64,000 bases of DNA from Thermomonas sp. S9. GTDB taxonomy: Bacteria; Pseudomonadota; Gammaproteobacteria; Xanthomonadales; Xanthomonadaceae. A model generated the notes under the pieces. The model did not search any database. It had not been told where the DNA came from and saw only the letters and a list, made by a program, of their open reading frames with translations. Every line of letters begins with the position of its first letter. Within the stretch, counting starts at the first letter, position 1. Shown here piece by piece: positions 29,652-39,126 of the stretch. Where the stretch lies: positions 186,001-250,000 of the forward strand of contig NZ_JAJDFY010000001.1 of assembly GCF_024704365.1 (NCBI RefSeq), in the 5' to 3' direction. The position numbers and the translations under genes were made by a program.

Positions 29652-30809
29652 ATGAAGTATTTCCCTCTGGTGTGGGCGGCGCTGATGCGCAGCAAGACGC
29701 GCACGTTGTTGACCCTGCTGTCGGTCATGACCGCGTTTTTGCTGTTCGGCATGCTCGATTCGGTGCGTGTCGCCTTCAATTCCGGCGGCAGTGTGGCTGG
29801 CGCCAACCGCATGATCACCACGTCGCGGCTGTCGATCACGCAGATGCTGCCGTACCGGCTGGATGCGCAGATTCGCGCCGTGCCGGGTGTGAAGAAGGCG
29901 GCCTTTGCGGCATGGTTCGGCGGCATCTACCGCGACCCCAAGAACTTCTTTGCCAACTTCAGCGTCAGCCCGGACTATCTGGATCTGTATCCAGAGTTCA
30001 AGCTGCCGGCCGCGCAGAAGAAGGCCTGGCTGGCCGACCAGCGCGGCGCTATCGTCGGCGCAGCGTTGGCCAGGCAGTTCGGCTGGAAAGTGGGCGACAC
30101 CATCCCGCTGCAGGCCACCATCTTCCCCACCCACGGCAGCAATGACTGGACGTTCGCGCTGCGCGGCATCTACACGGTGGCCGATCCGAAGCAGAAAGCG
30201 CAGGAGCGCGTGCTGTTCTTCCACTGGAAGTATTTCGACGAAGCCAACGACTACGTGAAGGGCCGGGTGGGCTGGTGGGTGATCGAGCCACAGAGCCCGG
30301 CACAGGCCGAGCAGGTGGCCCGCGCCATCGACCGGCTCAGCGAAAACTCCGATCACGAAACCAAAACCCAGAGCGAGGCGGCTTTCAATCAGGCGTTCGC
30401 CAAGCAGTTTGCGGACATCGGCCTGATCGTGTCGGCGATCATGGGCGCGGTGTTTTTCACCCTGTTGCTGTTGACCGGCAACACCATGGCGCAGGCGGTG
30501 CGCGAGCGCATCCCGGAGCTGGCGGTGCTCAAGACCATCGGATTCAGCGACCGCAGCGTGCTGGCAATGGTGCTGGCCGAGTCGGTGTTGCTGGTGGTGC
30601 TGGGCGGTTTGCTCGGCATGGTGCTGGCGGCGGCCATCGTGCCGATGGTCAGTGCTGCCAGCGGCGGGATGATCCAGTTGCCTGGGTTGTTGCCCCAGAC
30701 CTGGGGAATGGGACTGGCGCTGATGGTGGCAATCGGCGTGGTGGTGGGCCTGTTGCCGGCGCTGCGCGGCATGCGCCTGAACATTGTCGATGCCTTGGCC
30801 GGACGTTGA
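29652..30809 (+). CDS. MacB/FtsX-family ABC permease, first
   Basis: This 385-residue permease has one N-terminal membrane helix (LLTLLSVMTAFLLFGMLDSV), a periplasmic domain of about 200 residues and three C-terminal helices with the FtsX-type sequence VRERIPELAVLKTIGFSDRS. This is the layout of MacB/LolC-type mechanotransmission permeases, which do not carry substrate through the membrane but push periplasmic substrate outwards. It pairs with the second permease as a heterodimer. Confidence 0.92.
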   Translation: MKYFPLVWAALMRSKTRTLLTLLSVMTAFLLFGMLDSVRVAFNSGGSVAGANRMITTSRLSITQMLPYRLDAQIRAVPGVKKAAFAAWFGGIYRDPKNFFANFSVSPDYLDLYPEFKLPAAQKKAWLADQRGAIVGAALARQFGWKVGDTIPLQATIFPTHGSNDWTFALRGIYTVADPKQKAQERVLFFHWKYFDEANDYVKGRVGWWVIEPQSPAQAEQVARAIDRLSENSDHETKTQSEAAFNQAFAKQFADIGLIVSAIMGAVFFTLLLLTGNTMAQAVRERIPELAVLKTIGFSDRSVLAMVLAESVLLVVLGGLLGMVLAAAIVPMVSAASGGMIQLPGLLPQTWGMGLALMVAIGVVVGLLPALRGMRLNIVDALAGR

Positions 30810-30822
30810 GAGGACACCCTGG

Positions 30823-32129
30823 ATGAAACGTTTCTTTTCCGGTCTGCTGACCTTGCTGTTGCTCGTCCTTGTCCTGGCGATCTGGATCGCCTTGCCCTGG
30901 TTCATGGTGCTGGGCCTGGTGGTTGCCATCGGCCTGTGGCTGGGGCTGACCCGCAGCGGCCAGTTGGCATGGGCGGCGGCCCGGATCGGTATTGCCAGCC
31001 TGCCGCAGCGCTGGGGGCATCCAGCGTGGTGGTGGTGGGCATTGCCGGTGTGGTGGGCGTGCTGGTGGCGATGCTGGCGATGGGCGAGGGCTTCAAGGCC
31101 ACCCTGGACAGCACCGGCGATACCCGTACGGCGATCCTGCTGCGCGCCGGTTCGCAGGCAGAAACCAACTCGGTCATCACCCGCGACCAGGTGCCGCTGA
31201 TCGCGACGCTGCCGGGGATCGCACGCGATGGCGAGGGCCGGCCACTGGTGTCGCCAGAGCTGTCGCAGGTGGTCAACCTGCCCAGTCGTGCCGATGGCAC
31301 GGATGCCAATGTGCAGTTCCGCGGCATCGGTCCAGCCGGTTGGGTCATTCGTCCGCAGGTGAAGATCGTCGAGGGACGCAGGTTTCAGCCTGGCTTGCGC
31401 GAGATCGTGGTTGGCCGTGGCGCGCAGCAGCGGTTTCGGGGCCTGGCGGTTGGCCAGACGCTGAAACTGGCCAATCAAAGCTGGACTGTGGTGGGTGTGT
31501 TCAAGTCCGGGGATGCGCACGAATCCGAGCTGTGGACCGATGCCGATGTGCTGGGCCCGGCCTACCAGCGCAGCGCGTTTCAGTCGGTCACCGTGAAACT
31601 GACAGATGCATCGGCGTTGCGCCGGCTGAAAGCAGCGCTGGCGAGTGATCCGCGGTTGAAGCTGGATGCGCTGACGACGCGCGACTATTACGGCCGTCAG
31701 TCGGCGGGCCTGACCAAGCTGATCCGTATTCTTGGCAACGTGATCGGCACGATCATGGCCATTGGCGCGGTGTTTGGTGCGCTCAACAGCATGTATGCGG
31801 CGGTGGCCGGGCGGGCACGCGAAATCGCCACCCTGCGGGCGATCGGGTTCGGCGGGCTGTCGGTGGTGACCGGCGTCATGCTGGAAACCCTGCTGCTGGC
31901 GTTGCTTGGCGGGCTGCTGGGTGCGGCCATCGCCTGGCTGCTGTTCAACGGCTACACGGTCAGCACGCTGGGGCAGAACTTCAGCCAGGTGGTGTTCCAG
32001 TTCAAGGTCAGCCCGACATTGCTGTGGACCGGCCTGAAGTGGGCGCTGGGCATTGGGCTGATCGGCGGCCTGCTTCCGGCCTTGCGGGCGGCACGCCTGC
32101 CAGTCACCGAAGCCCTGCGCGCGAGCTGA
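30823..32129 (+). CDS. MacB/FtsX-family ABC permease, second (frameshift at 31013-31017)
   Basis: This permease of about 435 residues begins MKRFFSGLLTLLLLVLVLAI and carries two hydrophobic segments before RIGIASLPQRWG, where the frame breaks. Adding one G to the G5 run at 31013-31017 gives the continuous family sequence SLPQRWGASSVVVVGIAGVV. The periplasmic domain and the three C-terminal helices follow, with AREIATLRAIGFGGLSVVTG. The start is 14 bases after the first permease gene. Apart from the break it is a normal second subunit. Confidence 0.9.
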
Positions 32130-32135
32130 ACCAGC

Positions 32136-33065
32136 TCAGGCCAGGTCTGCGAGTGCGGCCTGGCGTTGGCGGCGGGTGTGGCGCAGGCCGTCGGCCATGA
32201 ATACCGCCAGCGCCACCCAGATGCAGAGAAAGCCAAGCAGGCGGACACGGTCGAACGGTTCATCGAAGATCAGCACGCCGATCAGGAACTGCAGGGTCGG
32301 GGCGATGTATTGCATCACCCCGACCACGGTCAGCGAGACGCGCCGCACGGCGTAGGCAAACCCGATCAGCGGCAGCGCGGTGATCAGACCCGACAGCACC
32401 AGCAAGGCAAATGTCGCGGTGTCGCCCGGGCCGGTGCTGGTGTATCCGAGGCCGGCACCGTGCAACCACAGCAGTGCCGCCAGTGCTGGCAGAACCAGGT
32501 AGGCGTTTTCGATGCCCAGCCCGGTGACGGCATCGACGTGCGCCAGCTTGCGCAGCACGCCGTACAGCCCGAACGATGCCGCCAGCGCCAGTGCAATCCA
32601 GGGTGGGCGGCCGTACTGCCAGGTCAGCCACAGCACGCCGACCAGGGCAATCGCGACCGACAGCCATTGCAGCGGGCGCAGCCGTTCGCGCAGGAACAGC
32701 ACACCGATCACCACATTGAGCAGCGGGTTGATGAAGTAGCCCAGGGCGGTTTCCACCACGTGGCCGGCGTTCACCGCCCAGATGTAGAGCCCCCAGTTGA
32801 ACGCGATCAGCACGCTGCTGAGCAGCAGCATGGCGCGCAGGCGTGGTGCGCCGGTCAGGGCCAGCCGCAGCCAGTGGCGGCCATCGCGCCAGGTGAGGAA
32901 GGCGCCCACCAGCAGCGCACTCCAGACCACGCGGTGCAGCACGATCTGCAGCGAAGGCACGTGCTTGAGCAGATGCCAGTACAGCGGGGCCACCCCCCAC
33001 AGGGTGAAGCTGGCCAGGGCGGCCCAGATGCCGCGGGTGACGTCCTGACGCGTGGACGCGCTCAT
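32136..33065 (-). CDS. rarD: RarD-type EamA transporter
   Basis: This 309-residue membrane protein has ten hydrophobic segments. Sequences such as GIWAALASFTLWGVAPLYWH, LIAFNWGLYIWAVNAGHVVE and ALGYFINPLLNVVIGVLFLR are characteristic of RarD, named after a chloramphenicol-sensitivity protein. The substrate is unknown. It overlaps the upstream EamA gene as ATGA, so the two are co-transcribed. It converges with the second permease gene with only six bases between the stops. Confidence 0.92.
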   Translation of the reverse strand: MSASTRQDVTRGIWAALASFTLWGVAPLYWHLLKHVPSLQIVLHRVVWSALLVGAFLTWRDGRHWLRLALTGAPRLRAMLLLSSVLIAFNWGLYIWAVNAGHVVETALGYFINPLLNVVIGVLFLRERLRPLQWLSVAIALVGVLWLTWQYGRPPWIALALAASFGLYGVLRKLAHVDAVTGLGIENAYLVLPALAALLWLHGAGLGYTSTGPGDTATFALLVLSGLITALPLIGFAYAVRRVSLTVVGVMQYIAPTLQFLIGVLIFDEPFDRVRLLGFLCIWVALAVFMADGLRHTRRQRQAALADLA

Positions 33066-33979
33066 GCCACGTCCTCCACCGGTGCAGCGGGCGTGGTGTT
33101 GGCGCTCCGGCGCAGGGTGATGACGGCCACGGCCAGCAGGATCACTGCAATGGCGACGGCCTCGTGCGCACCGATCCGTTCGTGTGCCAGCCAGGCGCCC
33201 AGCAGCACCGCGATCGCCGGGTTGACGTAGGCATAGCTGCCGGCCAGCGCCGGCCGCACGTGGTGCAGCAGCCAGACGTAGGCAGAGAAGCCTGCCAGCG
33301 AGCCCATCACCACCAGATACCAGAATGCCGCCAGCGCGCGTGCCGTGGGCAGGCCGGACAGGCGCTCGCCCAATGCCAGCCCGACGACCAGCATCAGCAG
33401 GCCGCCGCACAGCATTTGCGCGGCGGCGGACATCAGCGGCGCGGGCAGATCGCGGCCGCGGCTCCAGATCGAGCCGAATGACCAGGACACCGAGGCGATC
33501 AGCAATGCGAGCAGGCCCAGCGGGGCGCCGGTCAGGCTGTCACTGCTACTCAGCCAGACCACGCCGATGAAACCGATGCCCAGGCCGACCATCTCAAGCC
33601 GTGTCGGCCGATGGCCGCGCATGGCCGCAAACACCGCCATCCACAGCGGCGCGGAGGCCACGGTGACCGCGGCCAGCCCGGACGACACTTTGGTCTCGGC
33701 CAGGTTCACCATGCCGTTGCCCAACAGCAGTAACAACGCTCCCATCACTGCGGCGTTCCGCCACTGCCGCGGGGTCGGACCCGGCTCCCCGCGCAGGCGC
33801 AGGACGCCCAGCAGCAGCGCGCCGGCGATCACAAAGCGGATCCCGCCCAGCAGGAAGGGCGGAAACCCGCCTTCCAGCGCGATCCGGATCGCCAGATAGG
33901 TCGAGCCCCAGATCAGATAGACGGCACTCAGGGCCAGGGCGGTGCGGGCGAGCGAAGCGGTCGGGGGTGCTGAGGACAT
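33062..33979 (-). CDS. EamA-family drug/metabolite transporter (YedA-like)
   Basis: This 305-residue membrane protein has two five-helix EamA repeats, recognisable by VYLIWGSTYLAIRIALEGGF near the N terminus and SVSWSFGSIWSRGRDLPAPL in the second half. Members export amino acids or metabolites. ATG 33979 is preferred to an in-frame ATG five codons upstream because it starts the family N terminus. A 9-base stem-loop at 34001-34023 lies just upstream. Confidence 0.9.
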   Translation of the reverse strand: MSSAPPTASLARTALALSAVYLIWGSTYLAIRIALEGGFPPFLLGGIRFVIAGALLLGVLRLRGEPGPTPRQWRNAAVMGALLLLLGNGMVNLAETKVSSGLAAVTVASAPLWMAVFAAMRGHRPTRLEMVGLGIGFIGVVWLSSSDSLTGAPLGLLALLIASVSWSFGSIWSRGRDLPAPLMSAAAQMLCGGLLMLVVGLALGERLSGLPTARALAAFWYLVVMGSLAGFSAYVWLLHHVRPALAGSYAYVNPAIAVLLGAWLAHERIGAHEAVAIAVILLAVAVITLRRSANTTPAAPVEDVA

Positions 33980-34000
33980 GGGGTCGCCTTGCAAACGGCG

Positions 34001-34023
34001 GCGGGCACCCGGATGGTGCCCGC
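34001..34023 (-). terminator. stem-loop between prc and the EamA gene
   Basis: GCGGGCACC and GGTGCCCGC form a perfect 9-base stem with a 5-base loop in the 133-base gap after prc. There is no clear U-run after it on the minus strand (CGCCGTTTGC), so it could equally be a leader hairpin for the EamA gene or a factor-dependent terminator. Confidence 0.4.
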
Positions 34024-34112
34024 CCGTCGATCAATGTGGGGATCGCCGGTCAGGGAGGATCGGCGCAATGCCATCCTGGCCGACGGAACTCTCCGCCGTG
34101 GTGGGAGCGTTC

Positions 34113-36331
34113 TTAGTCGGCCCAGTGACCGCCCGCGTTGCGAGTGGCGGGCAGCACCCGTGCCGCCAGTGCGCCGTCCTTGCCGAGCAAGCCGATGGCG
34201 TCGGCGAGGATGGCGGCGGATTCGCGCAGCAGCGGGTCGATCATTTTGCGGGCCGCTTCCTCGCGCGCCACCGATTCGGCGACGTTGCGTTCGTCAGCGG
34301 CCAGCCCATCATCCGGGCGCGCTTCCAGCAGCGGATCCTGGGCCAGCCCCAGGCGCTTGCGTTCCTCGGCGCGCTGCTTGCGCAGTGCCTCGAAGCGGTC
34401 GCGCTCGGCGCGGCGCTCGGCTTCGTTGAGCGAGATCGACTTCTTCGCCTGCTCCTCCCGGAACCGGCGCACATCCTCCAGCCACCACTGGTATTCCACA
34501 TCCTTGGCCGTGCGCGCCTGGTGCAGGACGTCGAGCTGGGGCAGCAAGGGTGTGAAGTTGCCGTAGCGCACATGGGGGCGGCGGCGATGCGCGACCACGG
34601 CAGCGCATTGGGGTAGGTGCTTTCGCCGTATTCGCTGGCATCGACACTGGCGGGGAAGGCCACATCCGGCTGCACGCCCTTGTTTTGCGTGCTGCTGCCA
34701 TCCGGGCGGAAGAATTGGGCGACGGTCAGTTTGACTTCGCCAAAGCGCGGGGTCTCATTGGCCGGCCAGCGATCCAGATCCACCAGTGTCTGCACGGTGC
34801 CCTTGCCGAAGGTGTCCTCGCCGATGATCAGGCCGCGCCCGTAGTCCTTGATCGCGCCGGCGACGATCTCCGAGGCCGAGGCGGAACCACGATTGACCAG
34901 CACGGCCAGCGGCCCGTCCCAGGCCACGCCGGCATCCTGGTCGTATTGCACGGTGACCCGGCCGCCGGTTTCGCGAACTTGCACCACCGGCCCCTTGTCG
35001 ATGAACAGGCCGGTCAGCTCGACGGCCTCGCTGAGCGAGCCGCCGCCGTTGCCACGCAGATCCAGCACCACGCCATCGACGTTCTGGGCGCGGAAATCGG
35101 CCAGCATCCGCGCCACGTCGCGGGTGGCAGAGGCGTAGTTCTTGTCACCGCGGCGGCGGGCTTCGAAGTCCTGATAGAAGCCAGGCAGGCGGATCACCCC
35201 GATCCGTCGTGCCGGCAGGGTGCCATTGGCCGGCACGCTGATGATGTCGGCGCGTGCGCGCTGGTCTTCCAGCCGAACCTTGGCACGGGTCAGCACGATC
35301 TGCTGCGGCTTGCTGTCGAGCGGGGCTTCGGCCGGCACCACGTCCAGCCGCACCTGGGTGTTGGCGGGGCCGCGGATCAGTGCCACCACATCGTCGATGC
35401 GCCAGCCCACCACATCCTTCATCTCGCCGCTGGTGCCCTGGCCGACCGCGACGATGCGATCGCCCGGCTTGAGTTTGCCGCTGCGTGCGGCCGGCCCGCC
35501 CGGCACCATTTCGCGCACCACCACCACGTCATCCTGGCGGAACAGCACCGCGCCGATGCCTTCCAGCGAGTTGGACATCTGCACGTTGAAGTTTTCCGCG
35601 CTGCGCGGGGTCAGGTAATCGGTATGTGGGTCGATCCGGCTGGCGTAGGCATTCATGAAGCTCTGGAACACGTCCTCGCCTTTGATCTGCTGCACGCTGG
35701 TCAGCACGTTGGCATACCGCTTGTCCAGCAGCTTGCGGATCTCGTCCGGCTGCTTGCCGGCCAGCTTCAGGCGCAGCCAGTCGTTCTTGACCGACTGCCG
35801 CCACAGCTGGTCGAGCGCGGCACTGTCCGCCCATGGCGCATCTTTGCGGTCATAGGCGTAACGCTCGTCCTTGCTGAAATCGAAGCTGCCGGTGAGCAGG
35901 CGGCGGGCATAGGCCACCCGCTCCTCCACCCGTTGCCGGTACAGCGCGAAGATCGCCCAGGCCGGCTCGACCTTGCCGCTCTTGATGGCGTCGTCCAAGG
36001 TGGTGGCGTAGCGGGCTTTGAGCTCGGCAACGTCCTGGTCGGTGAAGAACAGCTTCGAGGGGTCCAGCGCCTTGAGATATTCGTCGAGGATTTCCTGCGA
36101 CAGGGCATCGTCCAGCGCACGCGGCCGATAGGCGTAGCGGCTGTCGGACAACAGGCCGTACACCATGCGTGCGGCGATCGACTGGTTCTGGGTGGGGCCA
36201 TCGGGCAGGGCGGCGGTATCGCCGGCGGCCGCCAGCAGCGCCAGCGGCGCGGCCAGCACCAGGCCAAACAGGAGAGCGAACGGGGACGCTGACGGGTCAT
36301 GCGGGGATCCGCGGTGGGGGTGGTGGAACAA
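34113..36331 (-). CDS. prc: carboxy-terminal (tail-specific) protease Prc (frameshift at 34574-34578)
   Basis: This periplasmic S41 protease of about 735 residues trims lipoproteins and cell-wall hydrolases and degrades tagged proteins. It has a signal-like N terminus, a PDZ domain (GGPAARSGKLKPGDRIVAVG), the catalytic Ser in RGSASASEIVAGAIKDYGRG and the Lys in GEDTFGKGTVQTL, and a charged C-terminal DUF3340-type region. The frame breaks after NALPWSRIAAAP; adding one base to the G5 run at 34574-34578 joins it to HVRYGNFTPLLPQLDVLHQ. The start is unsettled. The open frame begins at TTG 36331, but ATG 36300 in another frame would give a better signal peptide if one more C is missing near 36283. 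Confidence 0.92.
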
Positions 36332-36502
36332 CAGGGATGCTGGCAGGCAGGTGGACCGCCGGCCAGTGCCGGAAGTTCACGCGGCTGTGTGCTAGCTCCA
36401 CTCTACCTGCATTGTCGATCAGTTTGTGAACGTTTGTGCAGTGCGGCGCATGAGCCGCGTCGGCGAATGACTGGCTGGGAGTGACTCCGGTTGTGATGTC
36501 GC

Positions 36503-36532
36503 TTGACGAAATAAAGGGGGGGGTGATATAGA
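36503..36532 (+). promoter_or_regulatory. sigma-70-like promoter with G8 tract in the spacer
   Basis: TTGACG (36503-36508) and TATAGA (36527-36532) are separated by 18 bases that contain eight consecutive G residues (36516-36523). An imperfect palindrome, TGGTCACCA (36534-36542), sits at the expected transcription start. A homopolymer in a promoter spacer is a classical arrangement for slippage-driven on/off expression, although a G-tract length error cannot be excluded here. Confidence 0.6.
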
Positions 36533-36563
36533 GTGGTCACCAGTATCAAATCGGGGAATTAAG

Positions 36564-37274
36564 GTGTTACGGAGTGGTGGCTTGAAATGGTGTTCTGTAA
36601 TGTTGGTCGCTGGGTTAGTTGTGGGTGCGAATGCAGCTGATCCCCCAGTTGACCTTCCCCCAGTTCGAGCTGTTCCTGCGACTGACGGTGGGAAAATTAT
36701 CTGCTACGGATACAGGTGTGCGGGTCTGCTTAATTCGTTGCTTCCAGCGCCACCACCGATTGAAATGGATGTGATTTCAATCGATCAATCAGGAGTCGAC
36801 AGAAGCCAGTTTTGTGGCATGCTAAAGAGTCAGAAGCCGTCCAGTTGCAGTGCGAGTAGTCCTCCAGCAACGCCTGATACGGATCCAAGCTGGCGACCAA
36901 ATGGGTGTGGGAATAATTGGCGAGTACAGGCGGCAATGCAACTCGGTATCATGGCTATTGTTCCTGATGATTTTGCTGGAAATTACAATGCGCCGTACTC
37001 CGGGGTTTCTTTCGAGGCGGCGTGCAACAATCATGATCGTTGCTATGGTCTAGCCTTTGATAAGGCATTCTGTGATGAACGTTTTGGAGATGAAATGAGG
37101 AGTGCTTGCAGCTTGGTTTCAAGTAGCTCTGGCTATAATCAGTGCGCAGGTTTGGCCGATATATACCGTGGTGCCGTTGCGGTCTTTGGGGCTTCTGCAT
37201 ACCAATCGGCCGTGCGAGATCATGAATGCGCTGTATGGGTTAAAGACATGAAACAAAATGGATGCAGTCAGTGA
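36564..37274 (+). CDS. secreted phospholipase A2-like protein
   Basis: This Cys-rich protein of about 236 residues has a signal peptide (WCSVMLVAGLVVGANA) and the phospholipase A2 active-site sequence FEAACNNHDRCYGLAFD, with the His157-Asp158 pair expected to activate water for cleavage of the sn-2 acyl chain. NGCGNNW upstream may be the calcium loop, and CDERFGDEMRSAC follows as in bacterial family members. About a dozen cysteines suggest several disulfides. Two starts are possible: GTG 36564, or TTG 36582, which has a GGAG site seven bases upstream. The coding sequence is about 45-50% GC, far below its surroundings, so the gene was probably acquired. It overlaps the downstream lipoprotein gene. 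Confidence 0.85.
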   Translation: MLRSGGLKWCSVMLVAGLVVGANAADPPVDLPPVRAVPATDGGKIICYGYRCAGLLNSLLPAPPPIEMDVISIDQSGVDRSQFCGMLKSQKPSSCSASSPPATPDTDPSWRPNGCGNNWRVQAAMQLGIMAIVPDDFAGNYNAPYSGVSFEAACNNHDRCYGLAFDKAFCDERFGDEMRSACSLVSSSSGYNQCAGLADIYRGAVAVFGASAYQSAVRDHECAVWVKDMKQNGCSQ

Positions 37275-38002
37275 GCAGAGTTTATAATTTTGGAATCTTA
37301 TTAGCAGGTTCGCTTGCTTTAATGGGATGTGTGGAGCCGTCCCATGGACGTGCAGAGTCTGCGCGCAACAATGAAAAACCCTTGCACGAAAGTGCTGTGC
37401 CTGTGATGGGTGCTGTTTCGGCAAGTCATGCGTTACAAACGAGAGGTCGCGCGTCAGAGAATCCTGCATCTGTTCTTGGTTTTGATTATACCAGTGATGC
37501 ACAAGGTGCACTGGCGTTGGGTATCCCCTCGGTTGGGATCGCCTCGTACTATCGCGCCTTGCCGGACTACCTTCTCGAAAACAGAGCAAAATCGGGTGAG
37601 AAATTTGCCATGGCATTCTTTGTTGAAAGAATCGCTATGGATATCTTGGAATTTCAAAGAGCCAGACGCTCAGTAGAGCACCTTTCCCCAGATGGTGGTA
37701 CCGGGCCGCTCAGGAACTTCGGAAAAATGAGCGTTACCTTGAGCGCTTTGATGCAAGACCCTACAAACGCAATGGCAGGATATTTGTGGGGGCTGGCACA
37801 TTCCGCTTCCATCTTCGGCGCGCCCGACGAACCCATTGTTGCCGGTATTCGGCTGGCGGGAGTCCGGGGCGATGTCAGGGCAGCCGAATTCGAGCGTCAA
37901 TTCCGCAGCACCCACCCAAATTTAGATGAAGCGAAAATAAAAATGTATTTTGATTCTGGTCGCCGCGCTATGGAAATGGCTGCTCAGCCGCGCAATCCGT
38001 AA
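37262..38002 (+). CDS. lipoprotein of unknown function paired with the phospholipase A2-like gene
   Basis: This protein of about 243-246 residues has a lipoprotein signal with the lipobox LALMGC, so it should be anchored by a lipidated Cys. The rest is not recognised. It contains FDYTSDAQGALALGIPSVGI, a helix-rich middle (FVERIAMDILEFQRARRS) and NLDEAKIKMYFDSGRRAMEM near the end. Two starts are possible: ATG 37262, or GTG 37271, which overlaps the upstream stop as GTGA. The tight overlap implies co-translation with the phospholipase-like protein. A role as inhibitor, chaperone or secretion helper is speculation. Composition is AT-rich in the first half and more ordinary towards the end. Confidence 0.7.
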   Translation: MQSVSRVYNFGILLAGSLALMGCVEPSHGRAESARNNEKPLHESAVPVMGAVSASHALQTRGRASENPASVLGFDYTSDAQGALALGIPSVGIASYYRALPDYLLENRAKSGEKFAMAFFVERIAMDILEFQRARRSVEHLSPDGGTGPLRNFGKMSVTLSALMQDPTNAMAGYLWGLAHSASIFGAPDEPIVAGIRLAGVRGDVRAAEFERQFRSTHPNLDEAKIKMYFDSGRRAMEMAAQPRNP

Positions 38003-38007
38003 CCGCA

Positions 38008-38023
38008 GCGCACGATTATGCGC
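38008..38023 (+). terminator. weak stem-loop after the lipoprotein gene
   Basis: GCGCA and TGCGC form a 5-base stem with a 6-base loop six bases after the stop codon, followed by a moderately T-rich stretch. It is a weak candidate for ending the phospholipase/lipoprotein transcript before it meets lipB. Confidence 0.25.
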
Positions 38024-38121
38024 CCATTATTCTGGAGTAGATTAAAGCAAGGGGCGCTGAGTGAATTTCGCTTACGGAAACGGCTAAGGAAATGCGAGCT
38101 TTGGTATAAAGCAAGCCGGCA

Positions 38122-38823
38122 TCAGGAAATCGGCGATGGTGCAATCCCGTGTTGCCACGCCAGCCCGAACTGCCGGCCGAGCTGTTCCAGCAAGACCGGT
38201 TTGACCGCCTCCAGCGACGCCGGGCCACCGAGGTCGGACAGCGCCACCACCTGCAGGCCGGCATAGCCGCAGGGGTTGATGCGGGAAAACGGCGGCGTGC
38301 TTTCGCCGCTGATGTTGAACGCCAGCCCGTGGAAGGTGCAGCCGCGGCGCACGCGGATGCCCAGCGAGGCGATCTTGGCGCCATTGACGTACACGCCCGG
38401 TGCGCCGTCTTTGCGGGCGGCGCCGATGTTCCATTCGGCCAGCGTGTCGATGACGGCCTGTTCCAGCCGGCACACGTAGTCGCGCACGCCGATCTTCAGG
38501 CGTTTTAGATCCAACAGCGGATATGCCACGATCTGACCGGGGCCGTGGTAGGTCACCTGGCCGCCGCGATCGACGTGGATCACCGGAATGTCGCCGGGCA
38601 TCAGCACGTGCTCGGGCTTGCCGGCCTGGCCGAGGGTGAATACCGGGTCGTGTTCGACCAGCCAGAGTTCGTCCGGGGTGTCGTCGTCGCGGGCATCGGT
38701 GAACGCCTGCATGGCGCGCCAGACCGGCACATAGGCTTGCTGGCCGAGGTCGCGCACGATCCCGGCCCGGATGGCGCTTGCCGGGGTGGTCGGTGTGGCG
38801 CAGGCCGGGCTTACAGCGTCCAT
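38122..38823 (-). CDS. lipB: octanoyl-[acyl carrier protein]:protein N-octanoyltransferase
   Basis: This 233-residue enzyme transfers octanoate from ACP to lipoyl domains, the first step of protein lipoylation. The family signature [20 protein letters not shown] is present, and the catalytic Lys and Cys are in [20 protein letters not shown]. Length and frame are normal. The first codons overlap the end of ybeD by 13 bases, so the two are co-expressed, as is usual in proteobacteria. It is the last gene of the long elongasome and lipoate cluster. Confidence 0.97.
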   Translation of the reverse strand: MDAVSPACATPTTPASAIRAGIVRDLGQQAYVPVWRAMQAFTDARDDDTPDELWLVEHDPVFTLGQAGKPEHVLMPGDIPVIHVDRGGQVTYHGPGQIVAYPLLDLKRLKIGVRDYVCRLEQAVIDTLAEWNIGAARKDGAPGVYVNGAKIASLGIRVRRGCTFHGLAFNISGESTPPFSRINPCGYAGLQVVALSDLGGPASLEAVKPVLLEQLGRQFGLAWQHGIAPSPIS

Positions 38824-39092
38824 TTCACATCTGGATGGTCACGCAAGGCCTGGTGGGCGCGTTCGTATTCCTCGCGCGAGTTGGCGCGAAAGCGGATCCG
38901 CACCGAGACGTAGCGGCCGTTGCTGGAATGCCGCCAGTTCACCTCTTCGTGCAGCACCTCGATGCCGGCCTCCATCAGGTGCCGGGGCAGCTCGCTTTCC
39001 AGCTGGCGGTCGGCGGGCCCCATGGCGGACAGCTCGAAGACGCCGGGGAACTGGAAGCCGTGGTCCGGGTTATCGGAATGGATGCCGGTCAT
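38811..39092 (-). CDS. ybeD: YbeD-family (DUF493) protein
   Basis: This 93-residue protein has the small ACT-like fold of YbeD, recognised by [20 protein letters not shown] and by [20 protein letters not shown]. It always sits next to lipB, suggesting a role linked to lipoate attachment or its regulation, though none is proven. It lies 34 bases after dacA. Confidence 0.93.
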   Translation of the reverse strand: MTGIHSDNPDHGFQFPGVFELSAMGPADRQLESELPRHLMEAGIEVLHEEVNWRHSSNGRYVSVRIRFRANSREEYERAHQALRDHPDVKWTL

Positions 39093-39126
39093 GGTGTCAT
39101 TGTAAGTCGGTGCCGAACCGGGCCGT

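Noticed and set aside
36564..38002. Type IV secretion effector with immunity lipoprotein (X-Tfe/X-Tfi pair)
   Set aside because: The phospholipase-like protein has a signal peptide and no room for the C-terminal XVIPCD secretion domain.
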